Assembly: GCA_030710605.1 (NCBI GenBank)
Contig: CP092871.1
Coordinates: 66,111,887 to 66,175,886, forward strand
Source: Cordylochernes scorpioides
Taxonomy: Eukaryota; Arthropoda; Arachnida; Pseudoscorpiones; Chernetidae
Direction of reading: 5' to 3'
DNA length: 64,000 nucleotides
The notes below the pieces were generated by a model. The model ran no database searches, was not told the origin of the DNA, and saw only the letters and a list, made by a program, of their open reading frames with translations. The first letter of the stretch is position 1. Each line of letters starts with the position of its first letter. Shown here piece after piece: positions 42,676 through 54,339 of the stretch. Both the position numbers and the translations under genes were made by a program.

Positions 42676-45400
42676 CTTGAACATAAAGAGAGTGTATATA
42701 TAGAAAGCTATATAATAAACAGTCATGTCGTAAAATTTTTAATATGTATTAAATAGGGCAGATCAAATTAAGCAGAATTTTTTATAGAACTTTTTATTTT
42801 TGGAACTTTGAATTTGAAATTTTATGTTAAAAATTTCAAATTTTCTTTGAGTCAATGCATTTGTAAATTTAGACAATCGGTCTGGTTTAATTTTTTTTTT
42901 TGGCAATTAGGTTCAACCCATTTGGCACAAATATTCAAGTTTAGGGCAAAATTATTCGTTTTATTAAGATTAGATATAATTAGAATAATATATTATTTGA
43001 TTAAGAGGCGAGACTGGAGAACCAGACGCTCTTGAGTGGTCATTAGGTGGAAACTTTCCAGTTATGAACAACGACTTAGTAGTTCAGTACAGTGCATACT
43101 TTACAGTAGGCTTGGTTGTGCAAGCAGCTTGATAGATGTATAAGTATAGCTGGGCGACATCAAGTTTACTTCAGAGCCACACAACAACTCCAGAGAAAGA
43201 TGTACTGGCGAGGTCAGAGTAGTGTTTGGCGGCGGACTGTTTGTGTTCTTAGTGAAGTTCAACGGTTGGGTATATAGCGCTCAATAATTCCTTGAATTGA
43301 AGCTAAGTAGTCATAGACAATCAGAAGCCAGGTGGTTCGCAGGGGTGTAGGCAGAGTGTAGGTTTCCGCATTAGTGTAGATAACGGTTGGGTATATTGAC
43401 GCCCTATAATTCCATAGTCTGCGACTAATGTGTGTTACCTACAGTAGACACGTAGGATGAAGTTGTTGCACTGTGGTGTAGAGTGGCTGCTGTGACTGGA
43501 GCATGTACGAAGAGAGATGGTCGGTCAATAGGACCTTATCAGTAGAGGAAGTGTTTCCAATTGTTTGTGGTTTTCATGAGTTGAATGTCATATTCTTTGT
43601 CACTATAATTAGTGAGAATTTTCCTATTAAATTATCTTTGAAGTGGTACTGGGTGCTGAGGCAAAGACAATTTAAGGACATTGATATTCACAATTTTCTA
43701 GGTTAGGTTAGCTTACAGTTGAGACTGATATCAGTCATTGAATATAAATCGTTAGTTAAGAGATTGTACGAGGCGCATAGGTTAATTATATCAAGGGCAT
43801 TAGTTCCCAAGTTTTGTGTTAGAGTTTGATTTCTCGATTGTCCTGCAAGTTTTATGTTATAGATAGGATTCTATTATGATGATTAGAGTGCTTTGGCTTT
43901 TAGAGCAGTTTCTAGCTTTAGTTTATGTGCAAGATGCGAATGAAATGAATGAAAGGGAAATCTTAGTGAATGTGTCAAAGATAGAAATAATTATACTGTT
44001 AGACCAAACTACGTATTTAGAATAGGATTAGGGAATTTTAATAGGATCGATTTTTATTCTGATTTCAAATTTTGTTAGGGCTATAAGCCTCTCAGGACAA
44101 TGCAATTCTCAAATTTATAAAATAGTCGCTCCTTTTGTTAGGCTTCCTTCGGGAATATGAGGTTTTTTTTTTTTAGCCTTTGATATGTGTGAGACTTTGG
44201 TGGACATAGCAGGTTTTCACCGACGCACCAGATGGCTACATAAAATTAGATTAAATCAATGTAGGGTTCGATATCTGGGTGGTATCTGTTTTCAAACCCC
44301 AGTAGGGGAGGTATACGCTATGGGTATGCTTCCTTCCATACAGATAACGTTAGTAGTAAAAGGCTGAGTTAGGGTGGGTCTTGCAGGTCGGGGACTTGAT
44401 TGGTTCTATGCACTGACTCATTTATTGGGTCTGATACCATTAAGTGAGACGCGCGAGGTTTCGTAGTGTCTTCAGACGACTGACACGAGGACTCTTCGGC
44501 GAGGGTATTAATAAGTGCAGTATAGGCCAGTAAATCACGTCACGGGCTTGCTGCTGGGCGTGAGGTCTTTGGCATTTCGGGCTTTGTGCTGAATGTCTTG
44601 TTTACTCATACACTGGCTATGTGCCATGATGAGTTGGATGATGTGTTCATCCTGGAGAACCAACCCAGCCCAGTTAGCTTTTATAAATGGAAATACATTG
44701 AAAAAAAATACTAATCGTTATTCTATTAGGTATAAGCAAGTTTCGAGCTTGCTCATGTTAGTTTAAATTAGTTAGTAGCAAACCCATATAGAATTGGACA
44801 TGTTTCAACGCAAAAGGCATGGAACTGATTGAGATACATTTTGACTGACAGGCACCGGGTCTTCCCGAAGTCGAATGTGAAGTTAGCAGTTTTGAATTCA
44901 TTATTGGCTTTTATTTTTTTTACCAGTTTGAATTCATTATAGTTCAGATTATTAATATTATTATTGGCTCTTATTTTTTTTATGATTAGACACTAAGCAA
45001 TATTTTTTAAATCTAGAAGTTATGCACCCTTCCACAAATGTGCCAAATATTACATATAAATAGATGTATATATATATTTATAACCCTTGTGTTCCAGGCA
45101 CCCTATGACACCGTATATATTTATCACAATTGGGTGTATTAATCAATAACCATGTGAAACCTTTTGTATAATTTGTTTATTTCTATTGTTACTATCTGTG
45201 TCACAGTGTGGAATTAAAGCCAGTCTTGCATTCAACTGGCGTAAAAATAGAATGCATGGCGCCCTTTGTTTTGAATTTTTTTTCTAGACAGTGCTTCTGT
45301 TTCCTCTAATCCAGAGCATCCCCTGACCTCCCCTTTTGACCCCGGAGAGTTGTCCTGCTCCCTCGCAAGCCCAAATCCCGTGGTCTTAGTGGGGAAGGAT
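42676..45400 (+). other. Copy 2 non-coding interior, 3' part
   Basis: Aligned by eye with copy 1 29370-32431 and with 61700-63000 (for example GTTAGGTTAGCTTACAG; TTAGACCAAACTAC; GTTAGGGAATTTTAATAGG; AGGCTTCCTTCGGGAATATG). It ends with a single unit of the 58-bp repeat and the TAGTGGGGAAGGAT tract. Confidence 0.7.
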
Positions 45401-46260
45401 TGTAGAGGCCACTTCTGCGGCCTCCACAAAGTTCACCCACAGTACCTAATAGAAAGCTGGTGGACAATGGTGAAGCTGCCTCGACAAGAACGAAGCGGAC
45501 GTCGAGAATTCTTCATTGTCAAACCAGCCCATCTCTTCACCTTCTTTTACTCCTAATTTTTGTATATAATTTATAATATTATAATAAATTTCCTTTTTTA
45601 AAAATAAATAAGCAGCTATTTTGTTTTAATATTTTCAAATAATATTCGTTAATTAAAATAATATTTTGAATAATAATTTTAATGATAATTTTATTTTTAA
45701 TATTTAACAGTTGGAGTATTTTTTTTACTCTGTTAAAAAAATAAAAATCTTGGAGGGAAATTTGAGGAAAAGATAAGGAAGTGAAGAGATAGACTAGGCA
45801 GCGATAGCAATGGGGAGTTCAAATAGAGCTCCTGAGAAATTAGTCCAAAAATGTAGTCTTCCAAGATTTTAGTGGAAGAAGTTTTCCAACCATCCAACTG
45901 AAGCACCAACTAAGATAAGCAACTTTTCATAATATTTTTTTTAAACAGGTTATACTTATGCATATTTTCCCAATTTATTCTTATTGCCCCCGTTTTATTT
46001 ATTTTTCTTTCTTTATTTCTAAATTGTCTGTGACCATTACAATAGATAAATAAATATAATGATTCATTCTGAATCTCAACTTTGACTCTCTCTGAGTCAT
46101 TAATTTAGTTTAGAGTCAATTATTTTTTTAAACCCAGTGTGCGCAGGATATATGAAAATTATATTTATTTTATATAGCAGGGTGTATATTTCGTGAACTC
46201 CCTGAGAACGAAAGATTCATCATGGATTTCGGGACGAAGCCGTCAGAAATCAGCTCTTCA
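45401..46260 (+). repeat. Copy 2 3' LTR
   Basis: 860 bp, TGTAGAGGCCACTTCTGCGG to AGCTCTTCA, paired with 34696-35561 and followed by the CAGG duplication. Confidence 0.94.
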
Positions 46261-47090
46261 CAGGTATGATGGTAGAGAAGACCCTCGCTCTTGAATTGAG
46301 TCTCTAGAAGAAATCGGTTTCCTCAATCACTGGGCAGATTACATAATCTCGCGTTATGCGACCATGAACATGACTGGCAGAGCAAAATCCTGGCTGAACT
46401 TATATAAGACTAGCTTTACCAGCTGGAAAAACTTCAAGAGCTGACTTATTCAAGGATTAGGATTTCGCCTTGGATGCTAACGAAGAATAATTGAAAATGA
46501 GACTCAACAGGATGCAGCAATGGAATGAGCCTGCAATCAGGTTTGCAGAGAACATACTTATTTTGTGAAATAAAGTTGACCAGTTAATGAAATAAGAGAA
46601 AATAATAAATTGGGTGATCGTGGGAGATTTAAAAAGGAGTATTGTTTTGCCCCTCATCTTAATCCCCTTAAAATACCAATGAACTTCTTAACGCGTGCAA
46701 GAAATTGACTCATTTGAGAAGGATTAATGTGAACGCGTGGAAAAAATCCAAGCTTCTAGATAATAAGCTAAGCTATGCTCGACCCAATCAGCAAGTGAAA
46801 CCACACACTTATTCGACAGTCACAAGAAACTATCAATACTATGCCAAGCCCCAGGTCCCTGCTCCTAGACACTACCAGAAAACCCCACCGTCCCTAGACG
46901 ACCTTACAACTCAAATTTTGTACCAAAACCAAACTATCATATGAAAACCTACAGTAAGAGTCCAGAATCAAATAAAAAAGAACGAGGGATACGTAGCGCG
47001 TTAGTGCAGAGTCAGGTTTGTAAAGATTGTGGAAGAGGATCCCATAGTTGGACAAGATAAGGCAGAAGAAAAAATTCAAATGAATAAGGG
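46261..47090 (+). pseudogene. Ty3/gypsy gag, 3' part with degenerate zinc knuckle
   Basis: After the CAGG duplication, translation gives YDGREDP, then LNHWADYIISRYATMNMTG and AKSWLNLYKTSFTSW (about 46330-46440), the capsid-type core of gypsy gag. A later CKDCGRGSHSW near 47015 is a CCHC knuckle whose last Cys is lost. Several stops and frame changes interrupt it. This is the continuation of the gag started at 34548. Confidence 0.85.
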
Positions 47091-47214
47091 AACCGATAAA
47101 TCGGGACCTCTGCTCTAGGCTGATATAAGTAATTGAACAAATTCGATTATTCGAACACAGAATAGATATCCAGTGTTGGAAGATTTAAACTGAGCATCGC
47201 ACCTGAGTCCGTTA

Positions 47215-47395
47215 ATCAAAGCATGTCGACCATTTTGGTATCTTCAAAGCTTTAATTGATACAAGCGCTGATATTTCAGTGGTCGACCTTAGAGCAGCTC
47301 TTGATTCAGGCCTCGACATAAATAGTTCCAAGAAAGAGTGCTCTGGACCCTATGATAAAAGATTAGTAATTGTAGGAAGTATTTTATTGTAGGAA
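47215..47395 (+). pseudogene. Ty3/gypsy aspartic protease remnant
   Basis: FKALIDTSADISVVDLRAAL near 47250-47310 corresponds to the ALIDTGA active-site segment (Gly changed to Ser). GSILL follows before a stop. In living relatives it processes Gag-Pol. Confidence 0.8.
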
Positions 47396-47575
47396 ATATG
47401 AAATTTGATTTAAAAAAAAAAACAAATCAATTACGCATCAATTTGTAATAATGAGAACGCATTTAAGGATATTCATACTTGGACTAAATTTTCTCAAGAA
47501 AATGAACGCAAAAATGTATTTTCAGCATGAAACAATAAAATGTGACTTGACAAATATTCAAGACGAAATAAAATA

Positions 47576-49157
47576 CACTGGCCCGCAAAATTGAAGGAAC
47601 AACATATTGATTTCATTTATCTCAAATTTTATTGAACTTTCATGAATGAAATTTTATACATGAACTCATTATTCCATTATTGATTAAAATATCCGAAATC
47701 AAAGTAATCGAACACGTACCTTATGCAAATTAGCCGGTCAAGCAATGATCTTCTTGCAGTCAGTGCATAAATATCTTGTATATTCATGGTAAACGGATTG
47801 CGGATTTCGACAATTTAGAAAGAGGGAATTGAGAGATTCCCTCTTTCTAAATCTTGTATATTGTTGTTAATATGGGGTGTTATTGCCTTTAACTGATAGA
47901 CAGGCTCTACATCGGCGAGCCATACTAAGAATTAGGGAGTTTATCAGCTCCTGTGGAATCAACGCCCACTCTTGTGTTAAGGCTGTTTCTAGCTCATGAG
48001 TGTTTCTAGGAAGGGGTTGGAGGGATGAGATCTGCCGTCCTAGATTGTCCCATACATGCTTAATGGGATTTGGGTCTAGAGATCGAGCTGATTAATTCAT
48101 CCAAGCACTTGCATGGTTTTGGAGAAAAGTGTCAACCCCACCAGCATTAACTCCTATTAGAAGAAAGTTTTCTCCCATTTCCAACGCTTGAGGCATCACA
48201 TATGCTTCCAAGATCTCGTCCCGATACCTCTGTTCAGTCAGGTTTCCTTGCCGAAAAATATGGAGTGCTGTGCGACCACCCAGGAAGATTCCAGCCCAGA
48301 CCATAAAACCTTGCTTTCTGTAGCTTTCAACCATATTCCGGAGATTTTTTTTGGTTCCTACCTATCTCCAGACAAAGACACGACGAGATTCGCTGTTTAG
48401 AGAGAATCTGGACTCATCACTAAACATTACACTTCTCCATTCATCTTGATTCCAGGCGACATGATGTCTACACCAACATTTACTTGCTCTCTTTTGAGGT
48501 GGTGACGATGGCACGCAAATTATGGGTCGTCGAGCATAGAGGCCCTTTACGTGAAGCCTTCTGCGTGTTGTATCAGTTGATACTAAGACTCCTGTAGCTG
48601 CATTGAGGCCACTTTGTAGTTGCGATGCTGTCATCATTCTTCTATTGCGACACGCAAGGAGACTCGAATAACGGTCTTGATTTAGCGTTGTTACCCTTAG
48701 CCGTCCTTGTCCGTGTGTTCTGGCAACATTAGCTGTCGTTTGAATTTTTTTCCAAGGTCTTGAGACAACGTTTCTTGTTACTCCAAGCCATCTTGCTACT
48801 TCTGCCTGTGATTGGCCTGCTTCCATCCTTCCAATAGCTTCTATTTTTTCTTGTGATATATGTTGCCTATGAAGCATGAAAACTAAAATAATAATAATAA
48901 TAATAAAAATCTAGCGGAACGTGAACACAAAACGCTTTGAGAAAGACTTATGCACACGCTGGGGGGGGGGGGGGGGGGGGGGGGGGAGTTAACGTAGACG
49001 GTTGTAATTTGCATTTTTCAGAAAACCTTATTTGTTTTTCTGTTTTACATATTCTCGTAATTAATGGAACTTTTGAAAATACCAAAATTTGATATATATC
49101 CTTTAATAGAACTTTTTCTTAAATATGTGTTGTTCCTTTAATTGTGCGGGGTCAGTG
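47576..49157 (-). mobile_element. Tc1-like transposon (1.58 kb)
   Basis: TA flanks (47574-47575, 49158-49159). The left end CACTGGCCCGCAAAATTGAA is mirrored by the inverted right end CACTGACCCCGCACAATTAA, and GGAACAACA follows on both. It encodes one Tc1 transposase on the minus strand and sits between the protease and RT of the gypsy element. A 26-base G run occurs at 48961-48986. Confidence 0.94.
48030..48877 (-). pseudogene. Tc1-family transposase, broken
   Basis: The frame 48877-48362 has a paired-type HTH (IEAIGRMEAGQSQAEVARWL), a GRPR-like GRLR and the first catalytic segment MFSDESRFSL. After a frameshift, 48334-48092 contains FMVWAGIF and LIGVNAGG, where the second Asp of the usual QDNA motif is lost. 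A further frame near 48090-48040 gives LDPNPIKHVWD, the third (D/E) motif. Loss of the second acidic residue and the frameshifts mean it is inactive. Confidence 0.93.
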
Positions 49158-49479
49158 TATATCAACAGAAGAAAATAAAAAGTATCAAGAATACCATCGA
49201 ACCTCCCATTAAGTTGATTAAGGCATTGGTAGAAACAGAAGATATATATACAAGGGTGTCTCCAAAAGTTTTTGCAATCACTTATTTTTATTAAAGCTGC
49301 AACTTTCAAATTTTCAAAGTTTCTCAAATTATTCACCCTTAGCACATATGCTCGATTTCATCCGTGAAAACAATTATCGAAGCACTTACACCAGTCATCT
49401 TTCATTCCTTTCAACAATAACTTAACTTTTGGAAATAAAAAAAGTCAAATGGTGAATATGGTAGATGAGTGACTAATTG

Positions 49480-50615
49480 GACACCAGAGTTGGCTAAAAG
49501 TTAAATGTTTGGGCTGAGGTATGCGGTCTTGCATTGTCATGATGAAGAAGGACTCCTCTAAGTTGAGCTCTTGGTCTGCTTTGCTTGATTTTCAAATATT
49601 GCTGGAAGGCATTTTGTTGTATACCAGTCACTATTAACTGTTTTTTCGATCATATAACTTTAAAATATCAATAAAACCACTTTTTATAAAAAAAAAACAA
49701 GCGTCCATTTGTTTTCAACACATTGAGTTCTGCGAACTTTCTTAGGAGGAGGTGATTTTGAAGAGCCCCAAAGAGTAGATTGCCGTTTTGTTTCTGGATC
49801 AAAATTGTAAGTCCAAGTTTCGTGACTTTTAATAATATTAAAAAACAACCTTTGATTTGCCTTCATCAATTTTTTTCAACATGAAATTACACCATTTAAC
49901 GCGACCAAGTTTTTGGTCTACAGTCAAGCTGTGAGGTACCCATCTACTAACAAGTTTTATGTATTTTAAATGACCATTAATGATTGTGTTGATTGCTGCC
50001 GATTCAATGCCCACACTTTTCTCTAACTGCTGATACATAATTCTTTGATTTTCTCAAAGTAAAATCTTACCAGCTCAATTTTTTTCTTGGGTCACTACTG
50101 TTGGTGATCGACCTGAACGAGGTTCATCTTCAAGGTTGGGTTTTCCTAATTTAAATTCATTAAACCAATTAAATACAAAAAGTGGGAGTCGGTGGAAGGA
50201 TGGTCTAAACCGTTGGTTGTCGACCGCTACGATCCGGGTTTGATTCCCGCATTGAGCACTTTTTTTCTGTTTAAAAAAAATTCTCCAATGTCCCCTGATT
50301 CTTGCAAAAGTCCAAACTCCACCAGCGAGTGCAAGTAACTAAACGGAATTCAGGCAGATTTGTCAGTGCAAAGTCGAACTGCTTTTCACATGCGTAGACA
50401 TGTGGTGCATTTACAGTAAAAGCAGTCGCCTACTTCTACCCACCATGATTATCATGGCCTGTACCACTTGTACTAGGGATAAGCAAAAAAAAACTGTTCT
50501 AATAAAATGATCTCCTAAAGCTATCATCAATCTTTCTTGGAATTCTTTAGAAGTTAAATCACTTTTATAATCATAAAAGATCCATGGCGCGTAAACTTTC
50601 TTTAGTCAACTCCAT
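49480..50615 (-). pseudogene. Mariner transposase, broken
   Basis: Minus-strand pieces are an N-terminal ELTKESLR and KEFQERLMIALGDHF, then after the SINE FNEFKLGKPNLEDEPRSGRS (HTH region), WVPHSLTVDQKLGRVKWC (50038-49838), ETWTYNFDPETKRQSTLW (49869-49684) and HDNARPH near 49540. The first Asp segment reads SHETW instead of DETW. Stops, frameshifts and the SINE disrupt it. Confidence 0.9.
50178..50489 (+). mobile_element. tRNA-derived SINE inside the mariner
   Basis: The head GAGTCGGTGGAAGGATGGTC ... GTTGGTTGTCGACCGC ... GATCCGGGTTTGATTCCCGC has an A-box-like TGGTCTAAACCG and B box GGTTTGATTCC, followed by ACTTTTTTT. About 230 bp of unrelated tail ends in AAGCAAAAAAAAA. It splits the mariner HTH coding region. 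Target duplication not resolved. Confidence 0.8.
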
Positions 50616-51059
50616 TGTGTCTCATGCAAAGTTTCGAAATTACCGCTGCTGCTGTAAACAAAGGCGCGCCCTCTATAAGCCATTGTTGTTACTAATTTAT
50701 GAAAAATGTTTATGTTAGGTAAAAATACATGTAGAATTTAATGGTGTAATTTATTTTTAAACATTTTTCAATTATCTAATATTGATTGCAAAAACTTTTG
50801 GAGTGACCCTTTCTTTCTAGGAGAAAAGCGAAATGTATAAAACAAAAGGTCTTCGACTGGCGAGAAGCTTGGTAGATGTTATGAATAAAGAAACAAATAT
50901 CTGTATAATGAATCCTTACCCTCGAATTTTAAAAATAATTAAAAACTAAACATATTGGCTTTTGGAGTAATTCGGAGATAATTAGTTTTATATGGGAAAG
51001 TTAACAAGCTGAGAGCGATGAACCTTGATTCCAAATAAACGAAAATCTTTCATCATAGG

Positions 51060-52260
51060 AACAGAGGGAGTTGAAACAAGTTTTAGAAAAGTGCGGAGAT
51101 TTGTTTTCGCCGGGATTAGGAACAACCAACTTGGCAAAACATCGAATTGATACAGAAGGTGAGAAACAGATTAAACACAAGCCATACAGGGTGAGCGCCA
51201 AAGAGCGGGACATTATAAAATATCAAATTGATGAAATGCTCAGAGAAGGCATAATATTGATTCGGGAGTAATATATCCCCATAATATTGGTCAAGAAGCG
51301 AGATCGTAAGTTCAGATTTTGTGTAGAATACAGAAATTTGTATGTTGTGACACAGTAAAAGATGGTTTCAAATATGGTATATATAAAGGAAATTATATCT
51401 ATGTACCTCTATAGACCTATAAACCAGTATCCAGAGGTTCACTAAATACCCCTTAGCTGCCTTCCATAGAAAATGCAGGAAATATCCCAAACCAATCCAA
51501 TACAATAGTAGAGGGGTCTAGATATTAATTTGGCGAAACTGCTGAGAGGGTTCACTACTGATTAGCCAAACCCTCTCATTTGATAACTTATATCATTGCA
51601 GTGGGGTCTGTAGAGAAAATATTTGATGAAATTGTTGAAAATAAACACATTGCCAGTAAATTTATTTGTTACAAATTTTAACAGTAAAAGATGTTTATCC
51701 AATTCCCAGAAAAGACGAAGTAATGGATACACTTCTTAAGGATCCCTAGGTATTTTCATCAATAGATCTTAGATATGGATACTGGAAAGTAAAAGAGAAA
51801 GACAAAGAGAAAACAGTCTTTACAACAGCGCACGGGTTATATGAATTCAATGTAATGTCTTTCGGACTATATATATGCGAACCCTCTGCTACCTTTGAAA
51901 GAAACATGGAAAATGTGCTCGGTAATTTGAGGTGGCAAGTTTGTTTATGTTATTTAGATTATGTAATCATATTTTTTTCCGTATTTCCAACACACCTCAA
52001 AAGACTCGAAGCTGTCCTCAGATGCTTTCGCGAATCTAACTTAAAATTAAACGATAAGAAATGCCAGTTCGCTTTGAAAAACTGGAGATTCTCGGCCATG
52101 TAACGGGCCAACAGGGGATAAAACCAGAGGAACGCAATATCAAAGCTGTTAGCGATTTTTTTCGGCCCAAAAAGTCAAAGAAGTACAATCACTCTTGGGT
52201 ATGTGTCATTATCACAGAAAATTCATCATGGATTTTTCGAAAATTGCCTACCTTTTAACC
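51060..52260 (+). pseudogene. Ty3/gypsy reverse transcriptase, broken
   Basis: The frame from 51071 carries LFSPGLGTTNLAKHRIDTEG and KHKPYRVSAKERD, then VKKRDRKFRFCVEYRNLYVV in the next frame. A retroposon (51365-51680) interrupts at the VTVKDVYPIP position. After it come FSSIDLRYGYWKV, LYEFNVMSFGL and CYLDYVIIF (about 51950), where the second catalytic Asp of YxDD is Tyr. KLNDKKCQF and the GH-x-TGQQGI segment follow with a frame change near 52080. Confidence 0.92.
51365..51680 (+). mobile_element. SINE-like retroposon in the gypsy RT
   Basis: The exact 13-bp duplication ACAGTAAAAGATG (51352-51364 and 51681-51693) brackets a 316-bp insert. It includes TTTGGCGAAACTGCTGAGAG, ACCCTCTCA and a tail CACATTGCCAGTAAATTTAT. 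Parts of this sequence recur at 14455-14503, about 15000-15070 and, inverted, about 8960-9040 and 18055-18130, so it is a dispersed family. No obvious pol III boxes were found. Confidence 0.88.
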
Positions 52261-52261
52261 A

Positions 52262-52932
52262 GTCTTAATAGAAAGAATGAGCCATTTACCTGGACAGAAA
52301 ATCAAGAGAAAGCATTCCAAACGCTGAAAAAAGCATCAATAAATCCACCAATTTTGGGCCATTTGATTCAAGTGCACCTACTTACATTCACACAGATGCA
52401 CCTAACATCGGCCTAGATGAACACTAGTTCAAAATATAGGTGGGGAAGAGAAGGTTAGCTCATATTTGAGCTTTTAGGGTTCCTAAATAAAACCTAATAG
52501 AACTACTCATCTACCGAAAAAGAATGCTTAGCCATTGTATGGTCAATGTCAAAATTACGGCCCTACCTATATGGGAGAAATTTAAAGATAATAACAGATC
52601 ATCACGCACTATTCTGGCTCAAATATTTGAAAGATCCAACAGGTCGCTTGGCAAGATGGGCACTGAAGATGCAGGAATATGGTTTTGACATAATGCACAA
52701 ATTTGGCAAATGGCATTTGGACCATCATGGCTTATCTAGAGGACCCTTATCAGACACCGAATTGGATGAAGATTATGAAAGACTGCATCAAATATTAGAC
52801 GAAGGGGATGGCTTCATTGAAAATGTAAAAAAAAAAAGCCTTAATGGAAACAAGCGTTCAATCACACAGAACTTTGAAGAAGAAAATGGGGGTCTCTACA
52901 GTAAAAATCCAAATCATGAAGGTAGGACGTAG
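52262..52932 (+). pseudogene. Ty3/gypsy RNase H region
   Basis: WTENQEKAFQTLKKA starts the tether region. [20 protein letters not shown] (around 52510) and [13 protein letters not shown] (52590) are the RNase H Glu and Asp segments, followed by [15 protein letters not shown] and HLDHHGLSR. The open frame 52546-52932 covers the end. Upstream there are stops near 52415-52510. Confidence 0.93.
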
Positions 52933-53395
52933 TTGCTGGTAGTGCCAAACAAGAGAAGGAGAGAAATTATGAGTGAATACCACAACCATATGCTGAATGG
53001 CCATCTGGACGTCACCAGAAGATGTTTCAGAATTTGTAAATATGTGCCACCGTTGCCAACGTAGGAAAGGTTAAAATCAGTTGCGGGACTTTACAGCCTA
53101 AAACTAAAATATAAAAAGAACTATGTCAAGAAACACAAGGAGAGAAGCTATGAACCAGGAGAATTAGTGGAAGTTTGGATACCAATTAGAAAAATATAAA
53201 AATGTGTGAAATTCTGAGAAAATATTAAATACTGAAGATGTCTAGCGTCAATTATATGATAGAACCGAAAGTTAATCCTGACAAAGATCCGCTGATAGTT
53301 CATGTTTCAAAACGCAAACCTTATTATGAGAGAATTTATGAGGTCATTCACGAGGACGTAACAACCTCTGGAGGAAGGAGGGGGGTGTTACTTCA
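52933..53395 (+). pseudogene. Ty3/gypsy integrase remnants and PPT
   Basis: LVVPNKRRREIMSEYHNHML followed by GHLDVTRRCFRI is the start of the H2C2 zinc domain, cut short near 53062. The catalytic core is deleted. A C-terminal scrap (KPYYERIYEVIHED) precedes GGAGGAAGGAGGGGGG, a polypurine tract, directly followed by TGTTAC, a plausible 3' LTR start. No matching 5' LTR was found. Confidence 0.8.
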
Positions 53396-54190
53396 TGCTT
53401 GATGCGCTACTCCATTTATTCAAAATAATCTATGATATTTAAAATTTATTTAAAGAAATTATATACTATAGCATCATTCGTTTTCATAGTATTATTCCTT
53501 TCGTAACATTGTTATTGTTTATATTTTGATTATATATTTTAGAAAGAGAGAGCTCCATTACACAGGAAACTCCATTTATATAAAAATATCCTTCAAGAAG
53601 AATAAAATAATTATGAATAACTTAACACTAATGTACAATGTACATACCAAAGCCTACAGTGGTAGTAAGAATTGTTTACAAAATGAAACAGTTTGACATT
53701 TGTACAAATAGAATGTTAAATGTATATACATTTTAAATGTATTTAAAGTGATGATTTTCAGCATGTTAATTTTCCCGAAGTGAGCTGCTTGCTATGATGA
53801 ATTGACTGTTCACAACTAGTGGTACCTGCCTTCGAATTGGCGAAATTCTGAAATTACTATTTTTGGGAGCAAATAGTATTTTTATTTCTCACCAAATAGG
53901 ATCCACATTGGAAATAGCGGTATAAATGAGGTGATCGGGTCAGAATGTCAAGGGATCACAGCGGCGATCCAACAAGACAGGACAGAGCTGGGCACTCCAT
54001 GAAAGTGCTACTAGATGGTCAAAGCACCTCGAAGTTGTGACCTGCGACCTAACTGAACAGGACGGAGCATTAGACGCTCTGAGGAAGTCAGACGAAATTC
54101 TATGACACAGAAGTTGCGTGCAATGTGCGAATAAAAATGGAAAAGGTGTAACACGAATTTCCCCTATCACTTTTTCTGCTTCATCAGACA
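53396..54190. other. Spacer, possible 3' LTR of the decayed gypsy
   Basis: It starts TGTTACTTCATGCTTGATGC after the polypurine tract and is AT-rich to about 53770. No second copy of this sequence is in the window, so an LTR cannot be proven. 53940-54190 is GC-richer on the minus strand and may extend the gag-pol remnant at 54.3-55.3 kb. Confidence 0.4.
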
Positions 54191-54339
54191 AATTAAGGAT
54201 TCAACAGTCCCCCTAACTGAAAAGGGTTGTACTTAAATTGTAAATATCATTTGGCCCGTAATATGCATAAGTTTTGAATAGTCCATAGTCCAGGGCAAGG
54301 TGGCCGCTGTAAAATCCAAGTCTAAAATGTAGAAGAAGC

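Larger units (their letters stand above)
34696..46260 (+). mobile_element. Large non-coding LTR retroelement, copy 2 (11.6 kb with nested elements)
   Basis: It is flanked by CAGG at 34692-34695 and 46261-46264. LTRs are 866 and 860 bp, starting TGTAGAGGCC and ending CTCTTCA. The primer site is clear and the PPT GGGGAAGGAT abuts the 3' LTR. Nested inside are Helitrons at 35877-36980 and 40056-40755 and a PLE/SINE/palindrome block at about 37080-38500. Without these, the interior is about 6.5 kb and parallels copy 1. Its LTRs differ more from each other than those of copy 1 do, so this copy is older. It lies within the gag of a gypsy element. Confidence 0.93.
49253..50810 (-). mobile_element. 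Mariner-like transposon with nested SINE
   Basis: The left end AGGGTGTCTCCAAAAGTTTT is mirrored by the inverted right end AGGGTCACTCCAAAAGTTTT, continuing TTGCAATCA on both. A decayed mariner transposase runs on the minus strand, and a tRNA-headed SINE lies at about 50178-50489. The flanking TA duplication is not clear because the ends are degraded. Confidence 0.9.

Noticed and set aside
53391-53640. A defined 3' LTR of the gypsy at 46-53 kb
   Set aside because: It follows a polypurine tract and begins TGTTAC, but no partner copy exists upstream of gag in the window, so its end cannot be set.
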